Made by a program: the position numbers and the translations under genes. The notes beneath the pieces are model-generated. The model was not told where the DNA came from. It worked only from the letters and a program-made list of their open reading frames with translations, and did not search any database. Source: Nannocystis bainbridge (GTDB taxonomy: Bacteria; Myxococcota_A; Polyangia; Nannocystales; Nannocystaceae). Taken from it: DNA of 64,000 nucleotides. Position 1 is the stretch's first letter. The number at the start of each line of letters is the position of its first letter. Below are positions 36,970-49,000 of this stretch, piece by piece. The stretch is from assembly GCF_028368995.1 (NCBI RefSeq), contig NZ_JAQNDL010000001.1, positions 930,001 through 994,000 of the forward strand, written 5' to 3'.

Positions 36970-37148
36970 CGGCTCAGCTCCTTGGACATTCGACATCGTC
37001 GCGGACGGCCCGCGAGGCGCGGCGCCCGGCGGCGCGGCGATAGAGGCCCGAAGGGCCCGGTTGAGAGACGCCCCGCGCGTGGCTGACGACGACGGAGTTG
37101 TGCGGGTAGCGGGCGGTCATGGCGAGGGCGAGAGGGATACGCCGCCGG

Positions 37149-37601
37149 TCAGTCGGCGGACTTGGCGAAAGACGCCGCGCTCGTGATGGTCTCGGGGGTC
37201 GCGTCGTCGTAGTCGTCGGGCTCGAGCTCGCTGACGACCGCGCTGACACCGAGGCGCTCGAGCGCGTCCTCGAGGGTCAGCGCCGTCTGGGCCAGGCGGA
37301 AGTCGGCGCCCATGGTCTGCAGCGTCATGGCGATCGGCGCACTCATGCCGCAGATGACCGTCGGCGTGCCCATCAACCGGGCCGCGGCGGCCAGGTTGGC
37401 GATCACGTGGCAGAGGTGGCTGTCCATCGTCCACATGCCCGTGACGTCGATGACGAGCCCGGCCGCCGAGGTGTCGCGGATCGTCCGCAGCACGTCGTCG
37501 ACCAGGAACGCGGCGGTCTCGTCGGTCACGTCGCCTTGCAAGGGGACGACGATGCGCTGCCAGAGCTGAATGACGGGGATGCGGTTCTCGAAGGTCTTCA
37601 T
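37149..37601 (-). CDS. rsbS: RsbS-like single STAS protein
   Basis: RsbS is the non-sensing core partner of RsbR in the stressosome. The 150 residues are a single STAS domain with the RsbS pattern IPVIQLWQRIVVPLQ and IDVTGMWTMDSHLCHVI; Ser61 matches the phosphorylated Ser59 of B. subtilis RsbS. A C-terminal tail of about 35 acidic residues is extra. It starts 4 bases after rsbX. The stop codon lies within a ccgccg-gtcagt-cggcgg hairpin (37142-37159) that could end the transcript. Confidence 0.9.
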   Translation of the reverse strand: MKTFENRIPVIQLWQRIVVPLQGDVTDETAAFLVDDVLRTIRDTSAAGLVIDVTGMWTMDSHLCHVIANLAAAARLMGTPTVICGMSAPIAMTLQTMGADFRLAQTALTLEDALERLGVSAVVSELEPDDYDDATPETITSAASFAKSAD

Positions 37602-37605
37602 GGCC

Positions 37606-38193
37606 TCAAGCCTCGGTGTCGCAAACGAGCACGCTGGCGTCGTCGTCCGGTTTTCGGTGCTCGCGCATCAGGGTGTCGCACAAAGGTTCAGGGTCGAGGT
37701 GCCGCAGCGAGTCGAGCGGCGTCCGCTGCGAGATGCCGTCGGAGAACAGGACCAGCCGCGCGCCCGCCGGCAGCTCGCCGCGGCAGATCCGGAAGCTCTG
37801 CACGCGCGCGCCGAGCACCCCGGGGCTGAGCAAGATCGGCAGCTTGGCGCCGAAGCAGCGGATCTCGACGTTGCCGACCCCGCAGCCGACGAACGACACG
37901 GTGGCGGGGTTGGTCGTCGGGGTCACGCCGAGCTGGCACACCGCCGCCGCCGCGCCGCGGGTGCCGCGGAGCGCCTCGTGCACCGCCCGCATCGCCTCGT
38001 CGAGGTCGACGGTGACCGGCAGGCGGTTCAAGCAGTCGATCGCCGCGTGGGCCGCCAGCGCCGCCAGGCGCCCGTGACCGAGGCCGTCGATCACGGCCAG
38101 CATGATCGCCTCGGGGCCGCGACGGACGAGCACGGCGTCGCCGTTCTCGCGCTCGCCCGTCTTCGGGCTCGTCCGCTGGGCGGTCTTCCACAT
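37606..38193 (-). CDS. rsbX: RsbX-like PP2C/SpoIIE phosphatase
   Basis: The 195 residues match small SpoIIE-type PP2C phosphatases: ENGDAVLVRR and VIDGLGHGRLA carry the metal-binding Asp residues, LVLFSDGISQRT is the second metal motif and KPDDDASVLVC the last. RsbX resets the stressosome by dephosphorylating RsbR and RsbS. The ATG overlaps the TGA of rsbT (TGATG at 38191-38195). It is in the operon order HK-rsbT, rsbT, rsbX, rsbS. Confidence 0.9.
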   Translation of the reverse strand: MWKTAQRTSPKTGERENGDAVLVRRGPEAIMLAVIDGLGHGRLAALAAHAAIDCLNRLPVTVDLDEAMRAVHEALRGTRGAAAAVCQLGVTPTTNPATVSFVGCGVGNVEIRCFGAKLPILLSPGVLGARVQSFRICRGELPAGARLVLFSDGISQRTPLDSLRHLDPEPLCDTLMREHRKPDDDASVLVCDTEA

Positions 38194-38833
38194 CAATAGT
38201 TCACCTCGACCTCGATCCGGGTGCCCGTAGGTCCGGTCTCGATCTCGAACTTGTCCGACAGCCGCTTGGTCCCGAGGATCCCGAGCCCGAGCCCGCTGCG
38301 GCTCTTGTATTTGCCGGACATGATCTCCGGCAGGTTCTTGATGCCGCCGCCCTTGTCGCTGCCGATCACGTGCATGCAGCGGCGGCCGCCCGGGCACGGC
38401 TTGATGACAAGCCTGCCGCCGCCGGCGTAGAGCACCTGGTTGCGCGCCAGCTCGCTGACCACGGTGGCCAGCTTCTGCAGGATCAACGCCGAGGTCCCGA
38501 GCGCCATGCAGATGTCGCGCGCGGCCAGGCGAGCGCGGGCGATGTCCGCCTCGATCTTCACTTCGATCTCGATCGCCTCGATCGTCTTGGGCGAGGCGGC
38601 CCGCGTCAGCTCGGCGAACGCTCTGCGCGACTCGTTCTCGCCGACGAACGAGCGCACGCCCTCGACCAGCCGCGCGATCAGCTGGCTGTCGGTCGCCGGC
38701 CGCCCGCGCAGCTCGGAGCGCGCGCGCAGCAGGATGCCCTGGGCCCGCGCCGTGCCGACGAAGCGCGCCAGCACCGACACCAGCGCGGCGTCGTCCAGGC
38801 CGGGAGCGCCTGGTGGTTTGCCTCGCAGATCGG

Positions 38834-38837
<4 letters not shown>
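38193..38837 (-). CDS. rsbT: RsbT-like serine/threonine kinase with N-terminal extension
   Basis: The C-terminal 125 residues are an RsbT GHKL domain: LATVVSELARN (Asn133 binds Mg), HVIGSDKGGGIKN with Asp161, and GLGLGILGTKRL. RsbT phosphorylates the stressosome and, once released, binds the next partner. RsbT itself is about 130 residues; here an unusual N-terminal 90-residue helical extension is present. It may act as an adaptor or regulator. The start overlaps the histidine kinase stop by ATGA. Confidence 0.88.
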
Positions 38838-40801
<1,964 letters not shown>

Positions 40802-41037
40802 CGCCGTCTCCTCGCCACGCGCCGCGCGCTGGGTGTCGCCGTCAGACACGAGGCTTGGATTGTAAGGGGGGACGCATCCCCCGTGTGGGATCCTTTTTCG
40901 CGCACGTTCTCCGACCCACCGGCGAGCGCAGCGCACATCGTCCTTCCTCGACCGCGGCTTCGGGACCTCCCCGGCTTCGCCGCGACCTCGCGGTCCGCGT
41001 CCGGGACGGCGCAGCGATTCCCCGCCCTGCTACCGTC

Positions 41038-41685
41038 ATGTGCGTGTGGCTCGCCCTGCTCACCCGCCTGCTCGCGGTCCCGGAGCTCGACGCCGCCGCG
41101 CTGCGTGACGGCGACATCCTGCTCCACACCTCGCGCAGCGCGCAGGCCGTCGCCGTCGCCGCCGCCACCGCCAGCCCCTACACCCACGTCGGCATCGTCG
41201 ACCGCATTGGCGACGACGCCTTCGTGATCGAGGCCGTCGGCCCGACCCGCCGGACCCCGCTGTCCGAGTGGCTGGCCCGGGGCGCCGGCGGCAAGGCCAC
41301 CGCGGTGCGCCACCCCGGGCTCGACGCGGCCGCGCGCGCCGCCGTGGTGGCCGCCGCCACCAGCTACCTCGGGCGCCCTTATGACCTGTCCTTTACGCCA
41401 GGTGACGACGCCCTCTACTGTAGCGAACTGGTGACGCTCGCCTACGCCGCCGTCGACGTCGCGGTGGGTACGTGGCGCCCTCTGGGGGATCTCGCACTCG
41501 ACGACCCGGCCACGCGCCGACTGCTGAAGCGTCGCTGGCGAGCGCACCCGGCCTGCCGCGGCGCGCCCTCGCTCGCCGCGTGTCGGCCGGCGCTCGCAGC
41601 AGTCCCGGTCGTCACGCCGGAAAGCCTGGCGGCCGACCCTCGCTTGCGGATCGTCGGCACCAGCTACCTTCTCCGACCTCGCTGA
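41038..41685 (+). CDS. YiiX/NlpC-P60-like cysteine hydrolase
   Basis: The 215 residues match the YiiX/YebB permuted NlpC/P60 papain-like group: ELDAAALRDGDILLHTS near the start, the His in YTHVGIVDR, and the catalytic Cys in YCSELVTLAY. These proteins cleave peptide or amide bonds in cell wall or lipid-linked substrates. A short hydrophobic N-terminus (VWLALLTRLLAV) could be a signal or anchor. The ATG at 41038 is chosen for this; a much longer in-frame start is less likely. It is divergent from the histidine kinase gene. Confidence 0.8.
   Translation: MCVWLALLTRLLAVPELDAAALRDGDILLHTSRSAQAVAVAAATASPYTHVGIVDRIGDDAFVIEAVGPTRRTPLSEWLARGAGGKATAVRHPGLDAAARAAVVAAATSYLGRPYDLSFTPGDDALYCSELVTLAYAAVDVAVGTWRPLGDLALDDPATRRLLKRRWRAHPACRGAPSLAACRPALAAVPVVTPESLAADPRLRIVGTSYLLRPR
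41384..41403. repeat. Possible palindrome copy in the YiiX-like gene
   Basis: acctgtcctttacgccaggt fits the ACCTGTCC/CAGGT frame with two changes and lies in a surface-loop position (YDLSFTPGDD). It may be chance. Confidence 0.3.
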
Positions 41686-41865
41686 AGCATCACGAGAGAT
41701 CTCATCACCGCGGCGTGCGGCCGCGCGCCGCGCCGACGGCTGCCCCGCACGGCTCGGCGACGGCGGCGAAGCTCCGCCGCTCCGCGAACACCGCTCCGGC
41801 GACCCGCCGCACTCGCCCTCGGCCCGCGCGGCGCCGCATCACGGCCCGTGTGGCACCATCCGACG

Positions 41866-43521
41866 ATGTCCCGCCGCCTCGTCGACCTCGCCCGCGATCT
41901 CGGCATCGACCCCGAGAACCGCGCCTACGTCCCCTATGGCCACGACTTCGCCAAGATCGACACCGTCGCCGCCGGCGAGGGCTCGGCGCACGGCAACCTC
42001 GTGGTCGTCTCCGCCGTCACCCCGACGCCGCTCGGCGAGGGCAAGACCGTCACCTCGATCTCGCTCGGCATGGGCCTGTCGCGGATCGGCGAGCCCGCGC
42101 TCGCGTGCCTGCGTCAGCCCTCGCTCGGCCCGGTGTTCGGGGCCAAGGGCGGCGGCGCCGGCGGCGGCAAGGCGCAGGTCGTGCCCGCCGATCGCATCAA
42201 CCTCGGCGGCACCGGCGACGGCCAGGCCGTCGGCGCCGCGCACAACCTGCTCGCCGCCATGCTCGACGCGCATCTGCGCCACGGCAACCCGCTCAAGGTC
42301 GACCCGGCACGCATCGCCTTCTCGCGGGTCACTCCCGTCAACGACGGCAGCCTGCGCAAGGTCATCACCGGCCTGGGCGGCCCGCTCAACGGCGTCCCGC
42401 GCGAGTCCTTCTTCGAGATCAACGAGGCCAGCGAGGTCATGGCGATCCTCGCCCTCGCCCGCGATCGCGGCGACCTCCGCAAGCGCCTCGGCAACATCGT
42501 CCTCGGGCCCGACCAGGGCGGCGCGCCGGTGCGGGCCGAGCAGCTCGGCGCGGCCGGGGCCATGAGCGTGCTCCTGCGCGACGCCCTCTACCCCACCCTC
42601 GCGCGCACCAGCGAGGGCACGCCCGTGCTGCTGCACGCCGGCCCGTTCGCCAACATCGCCCACGGCAACAGCAGCCTGATCGCCACCCGCTGGGCCCTCA
42701 CGCGCTCGCCATGGGTCGTCACCGAGTGCGGCTTCGGCAGCGACCTCGGACTCGAGAAGTTCGTCCACATCAAAGCCCGCCTCGGCAACCTGCGGCCCGC
42801 CTGCGTCGTCGTCGTCTGCACCGTGCGCGCGCTCAAGGTCCACGCCGGCCTGGCCAAGGCCGTGCTCGGCAAGCCGCTCGACCAGGCCGTGCTCACCGAG
42901 GACGTGAGCGCCGTCGAGAAGGGCGCCGCCAACCTGCGGCATCACCTGCGGATCGCCACCAATTTCGGCCCGCCGGTGGTCGTCGCGCTCAACCGCTTCC
43001 CGACCGACACGGACGCCGAGATCGCGGTCGTCGAGGGCATCGCCCGCGAGTTCGGGGCCGGCTTCGCCGTGCACACCGGCTTCGCCGACGGCGGCGCCGG
43101 GGCCGAGGATCTGGCGCGCGCCGTCGTCAAGGCCGCCCGCCCCACCGACCTGCGCTACCAGTACGAAGGCACAGGTCCGCTCGCCGCCCGGCTCGAGAGC
43201 CTGGCCAAAAACGTCTACGGCGCCACCGGCATCGAGCTGGCCCCCGCCGCCCGCACGCGCCTGGCCCAGCTCGAGAAGTGGGGCCTCGGCGAGCTGCAGC
43301 TGTGCGTCGCCAAGACCCACCTCGCCACCACCCACGACCCGGCCGACGGCGGCCTGCCGAAGCCGTTCGTCCTGCCGGTGCGCGACATCCTGGTCCGCGC
43401 CGGCGCCGGCTTCGCCACCGTGCTGACCGGCGAGCTCACCACCTTGCCGGCCCTGGGCGCCCGCCCCAACGCCGTCGACATGGACCTCGACCCCGCCACC
43501 GGCGCCGCCATCGGACTCTAG
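41866..43521 (+). CDS. fhs: Formate--tetrahydrofolate ligase
   Basis: The enzyme makes 10-formyl-tetrahydrofolate from formate, THF and ATP. The P-loop is PTPLGEGKTVTSISLGMGL, with the family motifs RQPSLGPVFGAKGGGAGGG, DRINLGGTGD and FANIAHGNSS all present, and a C-terminal DMDLDPATGAAIGL. The 551 residues match the usual length. The ATG at 41866 is preferred over one 6 codons upstream. Its stop codon is directly followed by a palindrome cluster. Confidence 0.97.
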   Translation: MSRRLVDLARDLGIDPENRAYVPYGHDFAKIDTVAAGEGSAHGNLVVVSAVTPTPLGEGKTVTSISLGMGLSRIGEPALACLRQPSLGPVFGAKGGGAGGGKAQVVPADRINLGGTGDGQAVGAAHNLLAAMLDAHLRHGNPLKVDPARIAFSRVTPVNDGSLRKVITGLGGPLNGVPRESFFEINEASEVMAILALARDRGDLRKRLGNIVLGPDQGGAPVRAEQLGAAGAMSVLLRDALYPTLARTSEGTPVLLHAGPFANIAHGNSSLIATRWALTRSPWVVTECGFGSDLGLEKFVHIKARLGNLRPACVVVVCTVRALKVHAGLAKAVLGKPLDQAVLTEDVSAVEKGAANLRHHLRIATNFGPPVVVALNRFPTDTDAEIAVVEGIAREFGAGFAVHTGFADGGAGAEDLARAVVKAARPTDLRYQYEGTGPLAARLESLAKNVYGATGIELAPAARTRLAQLEKWGLGELQLCVAKTHLATTHDPADGGLPKPFVLPVRDILVRAGAGFATVLTGELTTLPALGARPNAVDMDLDPATGAAIGL

Positions 43522-43597
43522 ACCTGTCCCTAAGGGCATGCTCTCCAGGGCATGCCCTCAGCGCCATGTTCGCGGGGACATGTCCCCGCGGACAGGC
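43521..43597. repeat. Palindrome cluster between fhs and a lipoprotein gene
   Basis: It starts in the fhs stop (ctagacctgtcccta), continues with gggcatgctc and gggcatgccc pairs, and ends with a perfect 20-base palindrome cgcggggacatgtccccgcg (43571-43590). It fills almost the whole gap between the convergent genes. Confidence 0.85.
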
Positions 43598-43601
43598 GGC
43601 T

Positions 43602-44624
43602 TCAGCCCTCGTGGATCGACAGCACGAACTTGCCGGCCTGCCCGCCGACCCCGTCGACCACCACGATCACCGGCTGGCCGCCGAGCAGGAACACCGCCGT
43701 CGCCGGCAGCAGCCCGTTGGAGTCGTCGTTGCAGGCCATCTCGCTGCCCTGGCACGACCCGTCGAGCAGGTACAGCACCGGGTCGAAGTCGGCGTCGATC
43801 ACCTCGAACACGAACACCCCGTCGAACGGCGCCGTCCACTGCGCCTCGATCTCCGGCGACTCGAAGCCGTTGCAGCTGCCGCCGCGCACGTTGGTCGCCC
43901 CGGCCGTCTGGCCGTCGATCGTCAGCGGCACGAACGGGTCGAACACCGTATCGGGGCACTCGTCGACCACCGGCACCTGGGTGATGTTGTAGACCACGTC
44001 GGCGCTGCTCTGGCCGAAGCTGTCGATCACCAGCGTCACCGTCTGGCCGACGACCAGGTCGACCTCGACCTTCGAGGTCAGGCTGCCGCCGCCGTCGTCG
44101 TCGCAGGCCAGCTCGTTGCCGAAGCAGACCCCGTCGAGCACGGCGATGAGCGAGTCGAAGCTCGAGCCCATGGTGTCGAACTGGAACCGACCCGTGACCG
44201 GCGCCGTCCACACCACCTCGAGATCGGTCCCGCCGACCCCGCCGCAGCTGAGCGAGAAGTCATCGCCCTTGGCCTGCAGCGAGTCGACCTGATGGATCGG
44301 CACCGTCGCCGGCAGGACGATGCTGCCGCACTCGTTCGGCCCCTCGGTCGTCACCGTGGCGGTGATCGTGGGATCGCTCGTGATCGTCGTCTCGGTGTCC
44401 GACGTGATCGTCGGCTGGACCGTCGTCGGGCTGACCGTCGTCGGGCTGACCGTCGTCGGGCTCAGCGTCGTCGGGCTCAGCGTCGGCCCGGCGGTCTCCG
44501 ATTCGGTCGACGGGTCGAACGTATCGCCGTCGCTCTCGGTGCCGGGGAAGAAGCCGAACCGGTGTTCGTTGCAACCCGCGAGCACGAGCCCGCAGGTCAG
44601 GACGGAACGGAGGCCGCGTCGCAT
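43602..44624 (-). CDS. Thr-repeat lipoprotein with two PPC-like domains
   Basis: The start at 44624 gives a lipoprotein signal (CGLVLAGC). A linker follows with four SPTTV/L repeats and other Thr/Ser/Pro runs. Two similar beta domains come next, each ending in L-D-G-x-C-x-G-x-E-x-A-C-(D/N)-D-D; this is the pattern of bacterial pre-peptidase C-terminal (PPC) domains found in many myxobacterial surface proteins. No catalytic domain is visible. It converges on fhs. Its role is probably structural or adhesive at the outer membrane. Confidence 0.75.
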   Translation of the reverse strand: MRRGLRSVLTCGLVLAGCNEHRFGFFPGTESDGDTFDPSTESETAGPTLSPTTLSPTTVSPTTVSPTTVQPTITSDTETTITSDPTITATVTTEGPNECGSIVLPATVPIHQVDSLQAKGDDFSLSCGGVGGTDLEVVWTAPVTGRFQFDTMGSSFDSLIAVLDGVCFGNELACDDDGGGSLTSKVEVDLVVGQTVTLVIDSFGQSSADVVYNITQVPVVDECPDTVFDPFVPLTIDGQTAGATNVRGGSCNGFESPEIEAQWTAPFDGVFVFEVIDADFDPVLYLLDGSCQGSEMACNDDSNGLLPATAVFLLGGQPVIVVVDGVGGQAGKFVLSIHEG

Positions 44625-44682
44625 AAGCCAGGGATACGCCGACGATACCACAGCCGCCGGCGCGTCCCAAGCCAGCGGCCGG

Positions 44683-44994
44683 CTAGTTCGTCAGGATTCG
44701 ATTGAGCTTGTCGATGACCCGGCGGAACTCGTCGACTGCCTCGGTGTGGCCGTTGACCTCGTCGAGCGGGTAGGTCTTGAACTGCTTGGTGACGGCCGAG
44801 TAGCCGAAGTTGCCGATGCCCACGTCGGCGAACTTGGCCGACAGGTAGTTGATGTCCAGCGGCTTGTAGCCCGACCCGTACGCCCCGACGTGCAGGTGCG
44901 TGTTATTGCTCGAGTCACCGAAGTGATACAGGTACCCGTCGGTAGCCTTGACGAAGCCCAGCTCCTCCAGATCGCGCTTATTGACCTTTGGCAT
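44683..44994 (-). CDS. Small protein of unknown function (103 aa)
   Basis: The family is not recognised. The product MPKVNKRDLEELGFVKATDG... is polar, Gly/Asn/Tyr-rich and without a signal peptide or membrane segment. Codon use is visibly less GC-rich than that of neighbours, which could mean recent acquisition. A GGAGGGT sequence 8 bases before the ATG supports the start. It is divergent from the ABC transporter at 45142. Confidence 0.6.
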   Translation of the reverse strand: MPKVNKRDLEELGFVKATDGYLYHFGDSSNNTHLHVGAYGSGYKPLDINYLSAKFADVGIGNFGYSAVTKQFKTYPLDEVNGHTEAVDEFRRVIDKLNRILTN

Positions 44995-45141
44995 CTACCA
45001 CCCTCCGTTGATTCGCCGGGCACCCTAGCCGATAGCTGCCGGCTTGTCGCCGGTCGAGAACGCACGTGCGCGGGCGAAACCGCCGGCTCTGGCGCCCGCT
45101 CCAAGCCGCATCGGGGTTACCCTCGACGACCAGGACCGCGC

Positions 45142-46038
45142 ATGCAGCTCCAGATCCGCAACCTCTCGAAGACCTATCCCAACGGTGTCCGTGCCTTGCG
45201 CGGAGTCGACCTCACGATCGGGCCCGGCATGTTCGGCCTGCTCGGGCCCAACGGCGCCGGCAAATCGAGCCTCATGCGCACAATTGCGACGTTGCAAGAT
45301 CCCGACGCCGGCAGCGTGCGCTTCGGCGACATCGACGTCCTCACTCAAAAAGATCGCCTGCGCAGCGTCCTCGGCTACCTCCCGCAGGAGTTCGGCCTCT
45401 ACCCCAACCTCAGCGCCGAGGCGATCCTCGATCACTTCGCGGTCCTCAAGGGCATCGTCGACACCAAGCAGCGCAAGGCCCAGTGCGCCGCTCTGCTCGA
45501 GCAGACCAACCTCACCGCCGCGCGCAAGAACGCCGTGGGCGGCTACTCCGGCGGCATGAAGCAGCGGCTCGGCATCGCCATCGCGTTGCTCGGCAAGCCG
45601 CAGCTCGTCATCGTCGACGAGCCGACCGCCGGCCTCGACCCGACCGAGCGCCACCGCTTCCTCAACCTGCTGGCCGACATCGGTGACGACGTCGTCGTCA
45701 TCCTCAGCACCCACATCGTCGAGGACGTGCGCGAGCTGTGCAGTCAGTTCGCCATCATCGCCGCCGGCGAGGTCAAGTTCAGCGGCGCGCCGGCGGCCGT
45801 GATCGAGGGCCTGCGCGGCAAGATCTGGCGCCGCGTCGTCGCCCGGGCCGAGCTCGAGGACATGCAGCGCAAGCTCCGCGTCATCTCGACCCGGCTCGTC
45901 ACCGGGCGCCCCGTCATTCACGTGTTCCACGACGGCTCGCCCGGGCCCGAGTTCGAGGCCGTCGAGCCCGACCTCGAGGACGTGTACTTCTACCACATCA
46001 CCGGCGCCGCCCAGGGCGCCGCCTCGGAGGCGGCATGA
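45142..46038 (+). CDS. ABC transporter ATP-binding protein
   Basis: The 298 residues contain Walker A GPNGAGKS, the Q loop LGYLPQEFGLYPN, the signature YSGGMKQR, Walker B LVIVDEPTAGLD and the H-loop THIVED. The C-terminal 75 residues beyond the ABC domain are an extension of unknown role. It belongs to the ABC-2 type. The next gene is its permease, overlapping by ATGA at 46035-46038, so the two make one transporter. The ATG at 45142 is chosen from the family pattern (MQLQIRNLSKTYPNGVRAL). Confidence 0.93.
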   Translation: MQLQIRNLSKTYPNGVRALRGVDLTIGPGMFGLLGPNGAGKSSLMRTIATLQDPDAGSVRFGDIDVLTQKDRLRSVLGYLPQEFGLYPNLSAEAILDHFAVLKGIVDTKQRKAQCAALLEQTNLTAARKNAVGGYSGGMKQRLGIAIALLGKPQLVIVDEPTAGLDPTERHRFLNLLADIGDDVVVILSTHIVEDVRELCSQFAIIAAGEVKFSGAPAAVIEGLRGKIWRRVVARAELEDMQRKLRVISTRLVTGRPVIHVFHDGSPGPEFEAVEPDLEDVYFYHITGAAQGAASEAA

Positions 46039-49000
46039 GCCAGCTGCTCAGCTTCGCCGGCTTCGAGGTCCGCTACCACCTGCGGCGGCCGGTCACCTAC
46101 GTGTTCGCGTTCGCCATGGCGCTGTTCGGCTTCCTCGCCATGACCACCGAGGTGGTCCGCTTCGGCGGCGCCGGCGGCAAGGTGTTGAACAACGCCCCGT
46201 GGCTGATCAGCACCGCCGTCATGGTCTTCACCCTGATCGGCACCATCTTCACCTCGGCGATCGCCGGCACCGCGGTGCTGCGCGACTTCGAGTTCAAGAC
46301 CCACGAGCTGCTGTTCACCACCCGCCTGCGCAAGCCGGCCTTCGTGTTCGGCCGCTTCCTCGGCTCCTACCTCGTCACCGTCCTCGTGCTCGCCTGCAGC
46401 GCTTTCGGCCTGTGGCTCGGCGCGCACATGCCCTGGCTCGACGCCGAAAAGATCGGCGCCGTCCCGCTCGGCACCTACGTCTGGCCGGTCCTCCTCTACG
46501 TCGTCCCGACCGGCCTGTTCGCCAGCGCCCTGTTCTTCGCCGTCGGCGTGCTGACCCGCAGCTTCGTCGCCGTCTACATCCAGGGCGTCGTCCTCTTCAT
46601 CGGCTACTCGATCGCCAACAACATCATCAGCGACATCGAGCAGGAGCGGCTGGCCGCGCTGCTCGACCCGTTCGGCTTCAACGCCACCAACCTCGTCAAC
46701 CGCTACTGGACCGTCGCCGAGAAGAACAGCCTGCTGCTGCCGCTCGACGGCGTGCTGCTGCTCAACCGCCTGCTGTGGGTCGGCCTCGGCGTCGTCATCC
46801 TGCTCGTCGCCTACCGCATGTTCCGCATGGAGGCCGCGACGCGCACGCGCAAGGCCGGCAAGGCGCGCGAGGTCGAGGCCGACATGCCTGCGGTGCGGGC
46901 TCCGGCCGTGCTCCCGCGCGTCACCCCGATCGCCGGCGCGCGCGCCGACCTCGCCCGCGTCGGCGCCCTCGTGCGGCTCCACTATCGCAGCATCGTCCGC
47001 GACCGCGCCTTCCTGGCCCTCGGCGTCATCGCCGTGTTGATGACCGTCATCAACGCCTTCTACGCCGACCTCATGTACGGCACCACCGTCTACCCGGTGA
47101 CCTACGCCATGGTCGAGGTCATCGCCGGCGCCGGCCTGTTCTTCGTCATCATCTCCGCGCTGTACGCCGGCGAGCTGGTGTGGCGCGAGCGCGGCCTCAA
47201 GTGCGACCAGCTGCTCGACGCCACGCCGACCAACAGCCCGCTGGTGTTCTTCAGCAAGGTCGGCGCGCTCCTGGCCGTCGAGGCGACCCTGTGCGGCGCG
47301 CTCATCCTCGCCGGCATCGCCGTGCAGGCGCTCAAGGGCTACGGCCACTTCGAGCTCGACGTCTACCTCGGCTTCATCTACGGCGTCGCCTTCCCCGGCA
47401 TCACCCTCCTCACCCTGCTCGCCTTCTTCATCCACGTCGTCGTCGACCAGAAGCTCGTCGCCAACGGCCTCATCATCGCCTACTACGTGGTGACGCTGGT
47501 CCTCAGCTACTGGGGCGTGCACGACAACCTGTTCCGCTACAGCCAGTTCCCCGACCCCGTCTACAGCGACATGAACCGCTACGGCCCGAGCATGGGCGCG
47601 TGGCTGTCGTTCATGGCCTACTACTTCGCCTTCGCCGGCCTCATGCTGGCGGTCGCCCGCCTGTTCCTCGTGCGCGGCCAGGTCCACGGCCTGCGGGCCC
47701 GCCTGCGCCTGGCTCGCGCGCGCATCAACCCGCGCTGGCTCGCGGTCACCGGCGGCCTGCTGGCCGTCTTCATCGGCCTGTTCGCCTTCATCCGCCACAA
47801 CACCCACGGCCTCAACCGCTTCCGTGACCAGGACGACGACGAGGAGCTGCAGGCGAGGTACGAGCGCGAGTACAAGCAATACGAGAAGCTGCCGCAGCCG
47901 CGCATCGTCGCCGCCGACGTGCGCGTCGACCTCGATCCCGCGCGCGGCCACGGCGTCTTCAAGGGCACCCTGCGCCTGGCCAACAAGTCAGGTGTGGCCA
48001 TTCCCACCGTCCACCTGACCCTGCGCGATCAGCTGACGATCCGCGAGCTCCGCTTCGATCGCCCGTCCGAGGTCGAGCGCGACGACGAGCACCTGCGCTA
48101 CATCATCCACCGCCTGGCCGAGCCGCTCGCGCCCGGCGCCGAGATGACCCTGCACTTCGAGTTCGCCGACCAGCGCGAGGGCTTCGGCAACCGCGGTCGT
48201 GACACCGCCATCGTCGCCAACGGCAGCTTCGTGTCGAGCGACGGCATCGCCCCGAGCATCGGCTACAACCGCGGCCTCGAGCTCGACAACGACGACGACC
48301 GCAAGCAGCACGACCTGCCCGAGCGCGAGCGCATGCCCTCGATCGACGACGAGGCCGCGCGGGTCAACACGTACATCGGCCACGACTCCGACTGGATCGA
48401 TTTCCGCGGGACCGTGTGCACCGACCCCGACCAGATCGCCATCGCCCCCGGCTACTTGCAGAAGGAGTGGACCGAGGACGGCCGGCGCTGCTTCGCCTAC
48501 GCGATGGACAGCAAGATCCTCAACTTCTACTCCTTCCTGTCCGCCCGCTACGAGGTCCGGCGCGACAAGTGGAAGGACGTCGACATCGAGATCTACTACC
48601 ACCCCGGCCACGAGTACAACCTCGACCGCATGGTCGACGCGATCAAGAAGTCGCTCGACTACTTCACCGCCAACTTCAGCCCGTACCAGCACCGTCAGGT
48701 CCGGATCCTCGAGTTCCCGCGCTACGCCAGCTTCGCCCAGTCGTTCCCCAACACGATCCCCTACTCCGAGGCGATCGGCTTCATCGCCCGCGTCCGCCCC
48801 GGCGACCCCGAGGACATCGACTACCCGTTCTACGTCACCGCCCACGAGGTCGCGCACCAGTGGTGGGCCCACCAGGTCATCGGCGCCAACGTCCAGGGCG
48901 CCACCATGCTGTCCGAGTCGCTGTCACAGTACTCGGCGCTGAAGGTCCTGGAGAAGGAGTACGGCAAGGACAAGATGCACAAGTTCCTCGCCTACGAGCT

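Noticed and set aside
45990..47951. A 653-codon minus-strand frame opposite the ABC permease gene.
   Set aside because: The translation is Gly/Asp/Glu/Val-rich low complexity; the plus strand has clear membrane segments and a peptidase motif continuing in the same frame.
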